Origin: Streptomyces hilarionis | Lineage (GTDB): Bacteria; Actinomycetota; Actinomycetes; Streptomycetales; Streptomycetaceae | Direction of reading: 5' to 3' | NCBI RefSeq assembly: GCF_024539675.1 | Contig: NZ_JAHHIT010000047.1 | Location: 20,856-84,855 of the forward strand | Length of the DNA: 64,000 bases | Translations under genes and position numbers: made by a program | Notes under the pieces: generated by a model | Told to the model about the DNA's origin: nothing | Database searches by the model: none | Seen by the model: only the letters and a program-made list of their open reading frames with translations | In this document: positions 11,239 through 19,552 of the stretch, in pieces | Layout of the letters: every line of letters begins with the position of its first letter | Numbering within the stretch: the stretch's first letter is position 1

Positions 11239-12479
11239 CATCCCCCGCGGCCCCGCGCCGCCCCGTGCTCCTGCTGCTCAGCGGCAGCCGCAGAGTCGTC
11301 GACAAGGCCCTCGGCCTCGGTCTCGACGTGGTGCACCTCCAGGCGCCCACCATGACCGACGCCTCGCTGGACCCGCTGTGCCTGCGCTCGGTGCGCACCG
11401 ACCTGCTCGACGTGCCCGGCGTCGTGGCCCTCGCCCGCGCCCTGCACGAGGAATTCGGCTTCGCCGGGGTGTGCAGCAACCACGAACCCGCGTGCGCGGC
11501 GGCCGAGGCGGTCGCCCTGGACCTGGGGCTGACCGCGCCCGGCACCGGGGTCGCAGCCCTGCTGCGCGACAAGGCGAGGACCCACGAGGTGCTCGACAAG
11601 AGCCCTTCGCTGCGCTCTCCCTGGGCCCGGCTGACCGGCCCCGAAACCGCGCTCGGGGTGGCCGGCGAGGCCGGCTGGCCGCTGATCCTCAAGCCCGTCG
11701 ACGGCTCCGCCAGCCTCGGCGTGCTCAGGGTCGACGGCCCCGAGGACCTCGACGACGCCTGGCGGCGGGTGCGCGAGACGCTGCGCAACGGCCACCGGTA
11801 CCACGAGGTGCTGCCCGTGACCGGCTATCTCGTCGAACCCTTCGCCGCCGGCGAGGAGTTCAGCGTCGAGACGTTCAGCCGCGGCGGCCGCCACGAGGTG
11901 CGGGCGGTGGTGCGCAAGCTCGTGGGCGGCGCGTTCGTCGAGACCGGCCACCTCGTGCCGGCCGACCTCGACGCCGAGCGCCACCGGGCGGTCGTCGACC
12001 GTGTCGTGGCCTTCCTCGACCATGTCGGGCTGAGCGAGGGCCCCGCCCACACCGAGGTCATCGTCGGCGAGGCGGGCGTCCACCTCGTCGAGTCGCACGC
12101 CCGGACCGGGGGCGACGAGATCCCGGCGCTGCTCACGCTGGTCACCGGGCGGGACATGGAGGCGGACATGCTCGCCCACGCCTGCGGTCTGCCGCTGCCG
12201 CCCGCGGTGCGGCCGCTGGGCGCGGCGGCCGTGAAGCGGTATCTGCTGGCCGAGCGCGCCGGCCGGGTCGCCGCCGTCGACGGCACGGCCGAGGCCGCCG
12301 CGCTGCCGGGCGTGCACAGCGTGCGGGTCTGGACGGGTCCGGGCGACACCGTGCGCCCGGCGACGGCGAGTTGGGACCGGCTCGGCGAGGTCGTCGCCGT
12401 CGGCCCCGACACCGCGGCCGCCGCGGCGGCGGCCGAGCGGGCCTGCCGGGCCATCACCCTACGGATGGAGGAACAGTGA
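11235..12479 (+). CDS. ATP-grasp carboxylate-amine ligase (dipeptide-ligase-like)
   Basis: A 414-residue ATP-grasp enzyme. The ATP-binding lysines are in LLRDKARTHEVL and WPLILKPVDGSASLGV, YLVEPFAAGEEFSVE is the central grasp strand, and the metal site is in VHLVESHARTGGDEIP. The order resembles L-amino-acid ligases (BacD, carnosine synthase type), which form an amide through an acyl phosphate. It is coupled by 4-bp overlaps to the exporter and to the PaaK-like ligase. It probably joins an amino acid to the ADC-derived amine or acid, giving a small peptide without NRPS modules. The exact substrates cannot be read from the sequence. Confidence 0.86.
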   Translation: MTSPAAPRRPVLLLLSGSRRVVDKALGLGLDVVHLQAPTMTDASLDPLCLRSVRTDLLDVPGVVALARALHEEFGFAGVCSNHEPACAAAEAVALDLGLTAPGTGVAALLRDKARTHEVLDKSPSLRSPWARLTGPETALGVAGEAGWPLILKPVDGSASLGVLRVDGPEDLDDAWRRVRETLRNGHRYHEVLPVTGYLVEPFAAGEEFSVETFSRGGRHEVRAVVRKLVGGAFVETGHLVPADLDAERHRAVVDRVVAFLDHVGLSEGPAHTEVIVGEAGVHLVESHARTGGDEIPALLTLVTGRDMEADMLAHACGLPLPPAVRPLGAAAVKRYLLAERAGRVAAVDGTAEAAALPGVHSVRVWTGPGDTVRPATASWDRLGEVVAVGPDTAAAAAAAERACRAITLRMEEQ

Positions 12480-13738
12480 GGCTCCTCGCGGATCTCACGC
12501 TGCCGCGCCCGGAGTTGCTCGGGGTCCAGGCGGACAATCTGACGCTCATGCGGGACGCCGTACGGGGGTCGGCGACCTGCACGGCGCTGCGCCCGCACGC
12601 GGACTCGCTGACCCACGAGGGGCTGGAGCAGGTCCCTCTCACCACCCGCGACCGGCTGGCCGAGTGGAGCCTGGCGCCCGGTGCGCCGCACCGCATCACC
12701 GAGGGCGACATCCGTCTGGTGCTGCGGTCGAGCGGTTCCTCGGGCCGGGTGCGGACGCTGCTGCACGACCGCCCCTTCAACGAGCGCGTCGAGGCCCTCG
12801 GCGCCCGCGGACTGTGCACGCAGGGCCTGGGCGACAACCCGTTCGTGCTCAACTCGCTGGCTCCGGGCGACCTGTTCGGCGGGTTCGGCTTCGCCGACGC
12901 GGTGCTCTCCCGCCGCGGCGCGGCCGTGCTCCCGGCCGGCACCTCCATGCCGGCGCCCCACCTCGCGGAACTGATCGCCGACCTCCCGGTCACCGCGATG
13001 GTCGGCCTGCCGGGCTACGTCGAGCGCCTGGTCGCCGAGATCCCCGAGGCCATGCGGCAGTTGCGCACCCTGTTCTACCTCGGGGAGCGCATGACCGGAC
13101 CGGCCGCGGACCTGCTGGCCGAGGCGGGCTGCGCGGTGCGCTCCTTCGCGTACAGCACCACCGAGACCGGGCCCATCGGGTTCCAGTGCGCCCACCTGAC
13201 CGGCACGGACCACCATGTGCACGAGGACCTGGTGATCGCCGAGGTCGTCGACGACGACGGCCGGCGGCTGCCCGACGGGGACGTGGGCGCGCTCGCCGTC
13301 ACCGTGCTGGCCGACACCGGCGGCGCGCTGGTGCGCTATCTCGTCGGCGACCGCGCCAGTTTGCGGACCGTCGACTGCCCCTGCGGCTCGACCGCCCGGG
13401 TGCTGCGGATCGGGGCCCGCGACGACGTGTCGGCCAACCTGGACGGCACCCTCGTCACCCGCTCCATGTTCGACACCGCGCTCGGCCTGCCGCCGGACGC
13501 CCGCTACCAGGTCGCCTTCGGCTCGCGCCAGGGCCTGCTGCGGCTGACGCTGCGCGGCTCGGCCCTGGGCGCGCTGACGGGCGAGACGGCGCGCACGGCC
13601 CTCGGCCGGCACCAGACCCTGCGCAAGGTCGTCGGCTCGGCGCGCTTCGCCGGCCTCACGGTCGACGTCGAAAGCGCGCCGCGCATCACCACCCGGGCCA
13701 AGGCCCCCTTCTTCTGGGACGAAAGTGAAGAGGACTGA
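12476..13738 (+). CDS. PaaK-like AMP-forming acid ligase
   Basis: A 420-residue member of the phenylacetate-CoA-ligase branch of adenylating enzymes. It has the P-loop RSSGSSGRVRTLLHD (from residue 84), the SYSTTETGPIG segment that equals the A5 motif, the PCG plus GARDDVSANL hinge, and a small C-terminal domain. It activates a carboxylic acid as the acyl-AMP and may pass it to CoA or another acceptor. Compared with PaaK (about 430 aa) the length is normal. Sitting in the same operon as an oxoamine synthase, it is the best candidate to make that enzyme's acyl thioester. GTG start inside the previous stop. Confidence 0.83.
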   Translation: MRLLADLTLPRPELLGVQADNLTLMRDAVRGSATCTALRPHADSLTHEGLEQVPLTTRDRLAEWSLAPGAPHRITEGDIRLVLRSSGSSGRVRTLLHDRPFNERVEALGARGLCTQGLGDNPFVLNSLAPGDLFGGFGFADAVLSRRGAAVLPAGTSMPAPHLAELIADLPVTAMVGLPGYVERLVAEIPEAMRQLRTLFYLGERMTGPAADLLAEAGCAVRSFAYSTTETGPIGFQCAHLTGTDHHVHEDLVIAEVVDDDGRRLPDGDVGALAVTVLADTGGALVRYLVGDRASLRTVDCPCGSTARVLRIGARDDVSANLDGTLVTRSMFDTALGLPPDARYQVAFGSRQGLLRLTLRGSALGALTGETARTALGRHQTLRKVVGSARFAGLTVDVESAPRITTRAKAPFFWDESEED

Positions 13739-13739
13739 G

Positions 13740-14075
13740 ATGATCACGTCTGGTGCGGCGCCCGGCGAGACCGAGGCTGCCACGGTGCTGGGTCCGCTGC
13801 GCGACCGGCTCGACGATCTGGACCGCCGGCTGCTCGCGCTGATCGTCGAGCGGATGGACCTCTGCCTCGACATCGCCAGACTCAAGGCCGAGCACGGGAT
13901 CCCGATGATGCAGCCCTCGCGCGTCGGGCTCGTCGTCGGCCGGGCCCGCGCCCACGCGGCCGCCCACGGTCTGCCCGAGGAGTACCTCGGCGACCTGTTC
14001 GAGCGGATCGTGGCCGAGACGTGCGCCCAGGAGGACGTGCTGATGGCCGAGCTGAACGGGGCCGAGGACCGGTGA
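13740..14075 (+). CDS. AroQ-type mutase, likely 4-amino-4-deoxychorismate mutase (PapB/CmlD role)
   Basis: A 111-residue AroQ-fold enzyme. LRDRLDDLDRRLLALIVERMDLCLDIARLK keeps Arg38 and Lys49, which match E. coli chorismate mutase R28 and K39 that grip the ether oxygen and carboxylate. The next segment reads IPMMQPSRVG, so the D48/E52 positions are Gln and Val. A changed polar pocket is expected for a substrate with a 4-amino instead of a 4-hydroxy group. The ATG at 13740 follows AGAGGA at good distance and lies 1 bp after the ligase stop. Directly downstream is the ADC synthase, so rearrangement of ADC to 4-amino-4-deoxyprephenate is the best call. Confidence 0.85.
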   Translation: MITSGAAPGETEAATVLGPLRDRLDDLDRRLLALIVERMDLCLDIARLKAEHGIPMMQPSRVGLVVGRARAHAAAHGLPEEYLGDLFERIVAETCAQEDVLMAELNGAEDR

Positions 14076-16213
14076 AGGTCCTCGTCGTCGACAACTTCGA
14101 CTCCTTCACCCTCAACATCGCCCAGTACCTGTACGAAGTGACCGGCGTGCAGCCGCTCGTGGTCCCGAACACCACCCCCTTCGACGCGCTGCCGCTCGAC
14201 GAGTGCGGCGCCGTCGTCCTGTCGCCGGGCCCCGGACGGCCCTCGCGGGCAGCCGACTTCGGCGTCTGCCGCGAGATCATCGCGCGCTGCGCACTGCCGC
14301 TGCTCGGGGTCTGCCTGGGCCATCAGGGGATAGCCGAGTTCTTCGGCGGGCGCACGGTCCACGCGCCCGCCCCCGCGCACGGCGTCGTCGACACGGTCGC
14401 CCACCTGGGCACGGGCCTTTTCGCGGGGCTGCCGCAGGACCTGCCGGTGGTGCGCTACCACTCGCTGGTCAGCACCGATCTGCCGGACACGCTCGAGCGC
14501 ACGGCGTGGACGCGGGACGGGCTGGTCATGGCCGTCACGCACCGTTCCCGGCCGGTGTGGGGCGTGCAGTTCCATCCCGAGTCCGTCGAGTCGGCCGGCG
14601 GCCACGGCCTCCTCGCCAACTTCGTCGCGCTGGCCGCCCGCCACCACGCCGGGGACGACGTGCGGTCCCCGGCCTCCCCCGCGCCCGGGCCGGCGGCCGC
14701 CGAGTCCGCGTCGGTGGCGGCGTTCCGCAGGGCGGGCGGCTCGCTGCGGATGCGGCTGCAAGCCGAGCCCTTCACCACGCCTGACACGCCCGCGGACTTC
14801 TTCCACCGGCACTGCGCCGGCCGCCCGCACGCGTTCTGGCTCGACTCCGAGGGCAGCGAGCACCCCGGCTCCCGGTACTCGCTGATGGGCGCCTGGGGCG
14901 AGCCGGGCGACGTCGCCCTCGGCTACGACCTGGCCGCACGCCGCCTCACCCTGCGCGGCCCCGGCCGCACCGAGGAGGTGACGGGCGACGTCTTCGCCCT
15001 GCTGGAGGACATCGTCGACGCCGTGGAGGTCACGGCGCCCGCGGACTGGCCGCTGCCCTTCCGCGGCGGTCTGGTGGGCTGGTTCGGTTACGAGCTGAAG
15101 GCGCTCACCACGGGCGAGGAGCGGCACACCTCGCTGGAGCCCGAGGCCTGGTTCCTGCACACCCGCGCGTTCACCGTCTTCGACCACGCGCGCGGCGTCG
15201 CCCTGGACTGCCGGCTCGTCCCCGAGGACGCCGGCCCGGGCCACGGGCCCGACGGCGGCACGAGCGCGGCCGCCCCCGACCGGCTCACCGCCCCGGAGGC
15301 TCCCACGGCGGCGACGAGCGGGGCGGGCCCGGGCGGGACCGCCGCCTACACACCGGGGCCGGTGTCCGAGCGGCTGCTGGACCTGCGCGACGACCGGGCG
15401 GCCTACCTCGCGAAGATCAAGGAGAGCCAGCGCCTCATCACCGACGGCGAGAGCTACGAGATCTGCCTGACCAACCGCGCCGAACTGTCCGGCGTGGGCG
15501 CGGGACTGCCCGCCTACACGCGGATGCGCACGGTCAGCGCGGTGCCGCGCGGCGCCTATCTGCGGGCCGGTGACGTCGAGGTGCTGTGCTCCTCGCCGGA
15601 GACGTTCCTGCGGGTCGACGAGAGCCGCGTGGTGGAGTCGCGGCCCATCAAGGGCACCCGCCCTCGCGGGGCGACGCCGCAGGAGGACGCGGCGCTGCGG
15701 GAGGACCTGCGGTCCTCGCGCAAGGACCGCGCCGAGAACCTGATGATCGTCGACCTGGTCCGGCACGACCTCAACTCGGTGTGCGTCCCGGGCAGCGTCC
15801 ACGTCCCGCAGGCGTTCGCGATCGAGAGCTACTCCTCCGTCCACCAGCTGGTGTCGACCGTGCGCGGGCGGCTGCGGCGGACCGAGTCGGCGCTCTCGGC
15901 GGTGCGCGCCTGCTTCCCGGGCGGCTCGATGACCGGCGCCCCGAAGAAGCGGACCATGGAGATCATCGACGAGCTGGAGGGCGAGGCCCGCGGTGTCTAC
16001 TCGGGCGCCCTGGGCTGGCTGTCCTTCTCGGGCGCGCTCGACCTGAACATCGTGATCCGCACCGCGGTGGTGCGCGGGGGCACGGCGCGCTTCGGCGTCG
16101 GCGGGGCGATCACCTCGCAGTCCGACCCCGACGAGGAGTACGAGGAGACCCTGGTGAAGGCGAGCGTGCCCTACTTCGGCCTGCGCGGCTGGCAGCGGCG
16201 GGGCGAGGCGTGA
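14072..16213 (+). CDS. pabAB: 4-amino-4-deoxychorismate synthase, fused PabA-PabB (copy 2)
   Basis: A 713-residue fusion starting with GTG in the mutase stop. The glutaminase part has VDNFDSFTLN, the nucleophile Cys81 in LGVCLGHQG and VQFHPESVES. The synthase part has [14 protein letters not shown] with Lys527, the ADC-type lysine, and GAPKKRTMEIID. It makes ADC from chorismate and glutamine. A Gly/Ala/Pro-rich insert (about residues 390-430) is absent from copy 1 at 1296. Set between the AroQ mutase and the TyrA-like dehydrogenase, it forms the standard p-aminophenylalanine precursor cassette. The two copies differ clearly in sequence, so this is not a recent local duplication. Confidence 0.93.
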   Translation: MKVLVVDNFDSFTLNIAQYLYEVTGVQPLVVPNTTPFDALPLDECGAVVLSPGPGRPSRAADFGVCREIIARCALPLLGVCLGHQGIAEFFGGRTVHAPAPAHGVVDTVAHLGTGLFAGLPQDLPVVRYHSLVSTDLPDTLERTAWTRDGLVMAVTHRSRPVWGVQFHPESVESAGGHGLLANFVALAARHHAGDDVRSPASPAPGPAAAESASVAAFRRAGGSLRMRLQAEPFTTPDTPADFFHRHCAGRPHAFWLDSEGSEHPGSRYSLMGAWGEPGDVALGYDLAARRLTLRGPGRTEEVTGDVFALLEDIVDAVEVTAPADWPLPFRGGLVGWFGYELKALTTGEERHTSLEPEAWFLHTRAFTVFDHARGVALDCRLVPEDAGPGHGPDGGTSAAAPDRLTAPEAPTAATSGAGPGGTAAYTPGPVSERLLDLRDDRAAYLAKIKESQRLITDGESYEICLTNRAELSGVGAGLPAYTRMRTVSAVPRGAYLRAGDVEVLCSSPETFLRVDESRVVESRPIKGTRPRGATPQEDAALREDLRSSRKDRAENLMIVDLVRHDLNSVCVPGSVHVPQAFAIESYSSVHQLVSTVRGRLRRTESALSAVRACFPGGSMTGAPKKRTMEIIDELEGEARGVYSGALGWLSFSGALDLNIVIRTAVVRGGTARFGVGGAITSQSDPDEEYEETLVKASVPYFGLRGWQRRGEA

Positions 16214-17214
16214 GCGCCCCGGCCCCGGAGGGGGCGACGGCACTGCGGCGGATCGTGCTGCTGGGCGCGGGGGGCACGGTCGGCCGCTGGTACCGCGCCC
16301 ACCTCACGGACGCCGGGGACGCGGTGGCCACCGCCGACCTGGGCGCGGACGCGGACCACCCCGGTGACGTGCGCACACCCGGCGCGGGGCTGCGCTCGGC
16401 CGTCGCCGCGGCCGACGAGGTGGTCCTCGCCCTGCCCGAGGACGTGGCCGCCGCGTGTCTGCCGTGGCTGGCCGGGTGCACCGGTCCGGGAACGGTGGTG
16501 GTGTCCACCTGCTCGGTCCAGCTGCCGTTGTTCGCGGCCGCGGCGGAGCAGGGGCTGCGCGCCCCGCTGCGCGGGGTGAACCCGATGTTCTCGCCCACCC
16601 TGCCCTCGGCGGGACAGTCCGTCGTGGTGATCGCGCCCGGGGCCGGGCGGCCGGCCGGCTCGGGCGGGGACGACGCCGGTGACGGGGGCGACGCGGGCGA
16701 GCGGACGGACGCTCATGTCCGCCGGCTGTCGGCGCGGCTGGAGGCCGGGTCCATGACGGTCTCCGTGATGGACCCGGCCGGCCACGACGCGGCGATGTCC
16801 GTGCTCCAGGCCCTGCCGCACGCGGCGGTGCTGTCGTTCGTGGACGCGCTCCTGGCCGCGCCGGTGGACGTGCCCACCCTGATGCGGATCGCCCCGCCCC
16901 CGGCCCGCACCCTGGTGGCGCTGGCCTGCCGCATCCTGGCGGCGCCGCCCGAGATCTACTGGGACATCCAGCGGGCCAACGCCCTGGGCGGCGACCGTCG
17001 CAGGGAGCTGTCGTCCTCCCTGCTGCGGCTGGACGCCCTCGTCGAGGAGGACCGGGCCGACGACTTCCGCGCCGCGCTCGCCTCGGCGACGCGGGGCCTG
17101 GGGCCGTACGCCGCCGAGGGGGCCGAGGAGTGCCGTGAGCTGTTCGAACTGATCCAGCGGCGCAGGACGCGGCAGCGGGGAGCCGAGGCCGGTCCTGCCG
17201 AGGCCGCCGACTGA
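16210..17214 (+). CDS. TyrA-like dehydrogenase, likely 4-amino-4-deoxyprephenate dehydrogenase (PapC/CmlC role)
   Basis: A 334-residue NAD(P)-dependent TyrA-family protein. The Rossmann motif is LLGAGGTVGRW (17-27), HDAAMSVLQALPHA marks the dimer helices and PEIYWDIQRAN follows. In prephenate dehydrogenases the motif after the nucleotide domain is HPMFGP; here it is NPMFSP (N124), a His-to-Asn change in the substrate pocket. Oxidative decarboxylation of 4-amino-4-deoxyprephenate to 4-aminophenylpyruvate is the expected step. If the change disables oxidation, a dihydro-amino acid could result instead. A poorly conserved Gly/Asp-rich loop (about 135-160) is inserted. It ends the nine-gene operon; no aminotransferase follows, so a general one is presumably used. 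Confidence 0.82.
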   Translation: MSAPAPEGATALRRIVLLGAGGTVGRWYRAHLTDAGDAVATADLGADADHPGDVRTPGAGLRSAVAAADEVVLALPEDVAAACLPWLAGCTGPGTVVVSTCSVQLPLFAAAAEQGLRAPLRGVNPMFSPTLPSAGQSVVVIAPGAGRPAGSGGDDAGDGGDAGERTDAHVRRLSARLEAGSMTVSVMDPAGHDAAMSVLQALPHAAVLSFVDALLAAPVDVPTLMRIAPPPARTLVALACRILAAPPEIYWDIQRANALGGDRRRELSSSLLRLDALVEEDRADDFRAALASATRGLGPYAAEGAEECRELFELIQRRRTRQRGAEAGPAEAAD

Positions 17215-17217
17215 GAC

Positions 17218-17903
17218 GGCCGGCCGGTCGTGCGGGCCTGACCAGCCCGGTGTCGTAGGCGAAGATCACGGCCTGGACGCGGTCACGGGCGGCGATCTTG
17301 GCGAGGATGCGGCTGACGTGGGTCCTGACGGTGGATTCGGCGAGGTTGAGCCGTTCGCCGATCTCGATGTTGCTCCAGCCGGAGGCGACGGCGGTGAGCA
17401 CTTCGCGCTCGCGCTCGGTGAGCGCGGAGAGCATCCGCTCCTGCTCGGCGCTGCGGGCGGGCAGGCGGTCGGAGAAGGCGTCGATGAGCTTGCGGGTCAG
17501 GCCGGGTGCGATGACCGCGTCCCCGGCGGCCACCGCGTGGATGCCGGCGACCAGTTCGTCGGGCAGCGCGTCCTTGAGCAGGAAGCCGCTGGCCCCGGCG
17601 CGCAGGGCGGCATACGCGTGCTCGTCGAGGTCGAAGGTGGTCAGGACCAGGACATGGGAGCGGCCGCCGGCCCGGACGCTCTGTCTCCAGGCGTACGGCC
17701 CGGTCCTCCAGAGCGGCGATGTAGGCCCGCGCGACCCGGCCGGCCGGCCCCGGTCCGACCGCCGCCATGGTGCTGACGACCAGCACGGTCACCATGGCCG
17801 GGACCCGGGTGACATACGACGTCGGCAGGTCGTGGTGCGACCAGTGGTGTTCGGGGGCGTCCGCGCCGCACCGGACGCCGACGGCCGGTCGCCGATCCTG
17901 CGG
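17218..17903 (-). pseudogene. Collapsed histidine kinase-response regulator pair (remnant)
   Basis: Read on the minus strand from 17903, the first part is a DesK-type kinase piece: membrane-like segments, then ARAYIAALEDRAVRLE, the helix that normally leads into the phosphohistidine region. At about 17665-17690 it jumps, with a frame change, into the end of a NarL-type receiver (HVLVLTTFDLDEHAY, GFLLKDALPDELV) and a full LuxR helix-turn-helix (LTEREREVLTAVASG, NIEIGERLNLAESTVRTH). The kinase core and receiver start are missing, so an internal deletion fused the two genes. The regulator frame has no stop of its own and runs into DNA antisense to the TyrA-like gene until 16304, so its 3' end is lost too. 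This is probably the scar at the cluster border. Confidence 0.75.
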
Positions 17904-18314
17904 TCAGGACCGGGCCGCCGGTGCCGCGGCGCGGGCGCGGTGTTCGCGGATCTCGTCGTGGTGGTCGGCGGCCCAGCCGATCAGGGAGGTCACGATCTCG
18001 TGGAGGCCGCGCCCCAACGGGGTGAGGGCGTACTCGACGCGCGGTGGGACCTCCGCGTACGCGGTGCGGGTGATCAGACCGTCCTCCCGGAGCTGGCGGA
18101 GCGTGAGGGTGAGCATCCGCTGGGAGATCCCGGGGACCTGGCGCTGGAGGTCGGTGTAGCGCAGCGGGCCGGCCTCGACCACCGCGATGAGCAGCAGGCT
18201 CCACTTGTCGCCGACGCGGTCGAGGACCTGCCGGATGAACTCCATGTGCTCGGCGGGGATGCGGGCACAGGGCCCCACCGCCGCCGCGCCGCCCGAACTG
18301 CCGTTGACCTCCAT
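17904..18314 (-). CDS. HxlR-family winged-helix regulator
   Basis: A 136-residue DNA-binding protein of the HxlR family: IRQVLDRVGDKWSLLLI, the helix-turn-helix RYTDLQRQVPGISQRMLTLTLRQL, then the wing with PPRVEYALTPLG. The ATG at 18314 has GAGAGGA nine nt upstream, which favours it over the ATG at 18323. It diverges from a truncated FrnE-like gene, a common pairing in Streptomyces where the HxlR protein controls a redox gene next door. An inverted repeat suited to a dimer lies between them. Confidence 0.85.
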   Translation of the reverse strand: MEVNGSSGGAAAVGPCARIPAEHMEFIRQVLDRVGDKWSLLLIAVVEAGPLRYTDLQRQVPGISQRMLTLTLRQLREDGLITRTAYAEVPPRVEYALTPLGRGLHEIVTSLIGWAADHHDEIREHRARAAAPAARS

Positions 18315-18386
18315 GACGCACATTCCTCTCCGGCACGAACACCGGTGTGCCTTTTGTGTCGACTTCCATACTGGCCCATCATGGCG

Positions 18387-18403
18387 CTACGAACAAAACG
18401 TAG
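18387..18403. promoter_or_regulatory. Inverted repeat, candidate HxlR operator
   Basis: CTACG (18387-18391) and CGTAG (18399-18403) flank seven A-rich bases in the gap between the divergent hxlR-type and frnE-like genes. Short dyads with a loose centre at this place are typical targets of HxlR-type autoregulation. Confidence 0.4.
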
Positions 18404-18433
18404 GAGTCCAGCGCAGGGCATGGGAGGCGTGTC

Positions 18434-18631
18434 ATGAAGGTCGAGGTCCGGGCCGAGGTCACCTGTCCCTGGTGCGGACTGGGCAGCCACCGTCCGGACG
18501 GGGCCGTGGAGCGGTTCGAGCACGGCGACGAGGTGGAGGTCGTCCACCCATCCCGCCCGCTCACCCCCGGCACCGGCGGCGGCGCACCGGTCTGCGGCCC
18601 CGACGGCTGCGCCGTACCGGCCCACAGCTGA
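18434..18631 (+). pseudogene. Truncated FrnE-like DsbA oxidoreductase (65-aa remnant)
   Basis: The 65-codon frame starts MKVEVRAEVTCPWCGLG and continues with GAVERFEHGDEVEVVHPS, closely matching the first 50 residues of FrnE-type DsbA proteins, including a CPWC redox motif. The family is normally 210-240 residues with a helical insertion and a return to the thioredoxin fold; here the frame ends after a Gly-rich tail and a second Cys pair. It is therefore a truncated gene, although a small CxxC protein could still be made. Its position beside the HxlR gene fits the usual pairing. Confidence 0.6.
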
Positions 18632-18687
18632 CCCCCACCGGTCACTCCCCGGCCCACCCTTGATCGTTTCGAAAGGCCGAATTCCCC

Positions 18688-19350
18688 ATGTCCTACCTGC
18701 TCGTCCTCGGCGGCACCGGCCGCACCGGCATCCACGTCCTCAACGAGGCCGCACAGCGCGGCCACCGCGTCCGGGCCCTCGTGCGCGACCCCGACGCCGC
18801 CCGGGCCCCGGCCGGCGTCGAGCTGATCCGGGGCACGCCCGCCAGCATCGACGACGTCCGCAAGGCCGCCCGGGGCACCGAGGCGGTGATCAGCACGCTC
18901 AACAACTCCCGCGCCTCCGACAACCCGTGGGCCAAGCCCGTCAGTCCGCCCATGTTCATGACCGACGCCACCCGCAACACCCTGGCCGTGATGAAGGAGG
19001 AGGGCGTCGACCGGATCGTCCTGACCTCCACGATGGGCGCCGGAGACGACTGGGCCCGGATCAACCCGGTGTTCAAGGCCCTGATCAAGGTCTCCAACAT
19101 CAAGGCCGGCTTCGAAGACCACCACGGCGTCGACAAGCTCCTTCGCGCCTCCGACGTCGACTGGACCCTCGCCCGGGCCGTCGCCCTCACCGACAAGCCG
19201 ATGAGCGGCCCTCCGCACGCCGCCGAGGCCGGCACCGAGAAGCCGGGGACGCGGATCAACCGCGCCGATCTCGCCCGCTTCCTCCTCGACGCGCTGGAGC
19301 AGGACACCTGGATCCGCAAGGCTCCCCTCGTCTGGAACGCACGAGGATGA
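18688..19350 (+). CDS. NAD(P)-binding protein, atypical SDR (NmrA-like)
   Basis: A 220-residue protein with an N-terminal nucleotide-binding motif LVLGGTGRTGIHVL, then VRALVRDPDAAR, AVISTLNNS and DRIVLTSTMGAG, and a late DWTLARAVALTD segment. This is the pattern of the atypical short-chain dehydrogenases that bind NAD(P) but often lack a classical YxxxK pair. Possible roles are an NAD(P)-dependent reductase or a redox sensor. It follows the FrnE remnant and may be part of the same redox-regulated group under HxlR control. Confidence 0.8.
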   Translation: MSYLLVLGGTGRTGIHVLNEAAQRGHRVRALVRDPDAARAPAGVELIRGTPASIDDVRKAARGTEAVISTLNNSRASDNPWAKPVSPPMFMTDATRNTLAVMKEEGVDRIVLTSTMGAGDDWARINPVFKALIKVSNIKAGFEDHHGVDKLLRASDVDWTLARAVALTDKPMSGPPHAAEAGTEKPGTRINRADLARFLLDALEQDTWIRKAPLVWNARG

Positions 19351-19552
19351 CCCGCCCCACGCTCGTGACCCGGAGCGGCCACGCCGCACCTGCCGGCCGA
19401 CCGCCGACGTGCCCCCGCTGAACGACGCGGTGCGGGCGGCGCCTGACGGCGCCGCCCATGGACGTGGAGCCCGGCGGCGCCTCGAGCTCAGGCGTGATCC
19501 CGTGGCGAGGGAGGCATCCACGAGGTCATCGACGTGATCCGAAGGAAACGGT
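19351..19552. other. Intergenic region between convergent genes
   Basis: About 200 bp lie between the two convergent NAD(P)-binding protein genes. It contains a run of short GC-rich self-complementary segments around 19425-19480 that may serve as a terminator, but no single strong hairpin and no gene. Confidence 0.3.

Noticed and set aside
8694..13738. Calling these genes a C5N (aminohydroxycyclopentenone) cassette
   Set aside because: The ligases are PaaK-like and ATP-grasp, not the acyl-CoA ligase and amide synthetase types of that cassette, so only the analogy is kept.
11825..16243. A 1472-residue open frame on the minus strand
   Set aside because: It is antisense to the ATP-grasp, ligase, AroQ and PabAB genes, has a composition typical of a GC-rich shadow frame and no recognisable domain.
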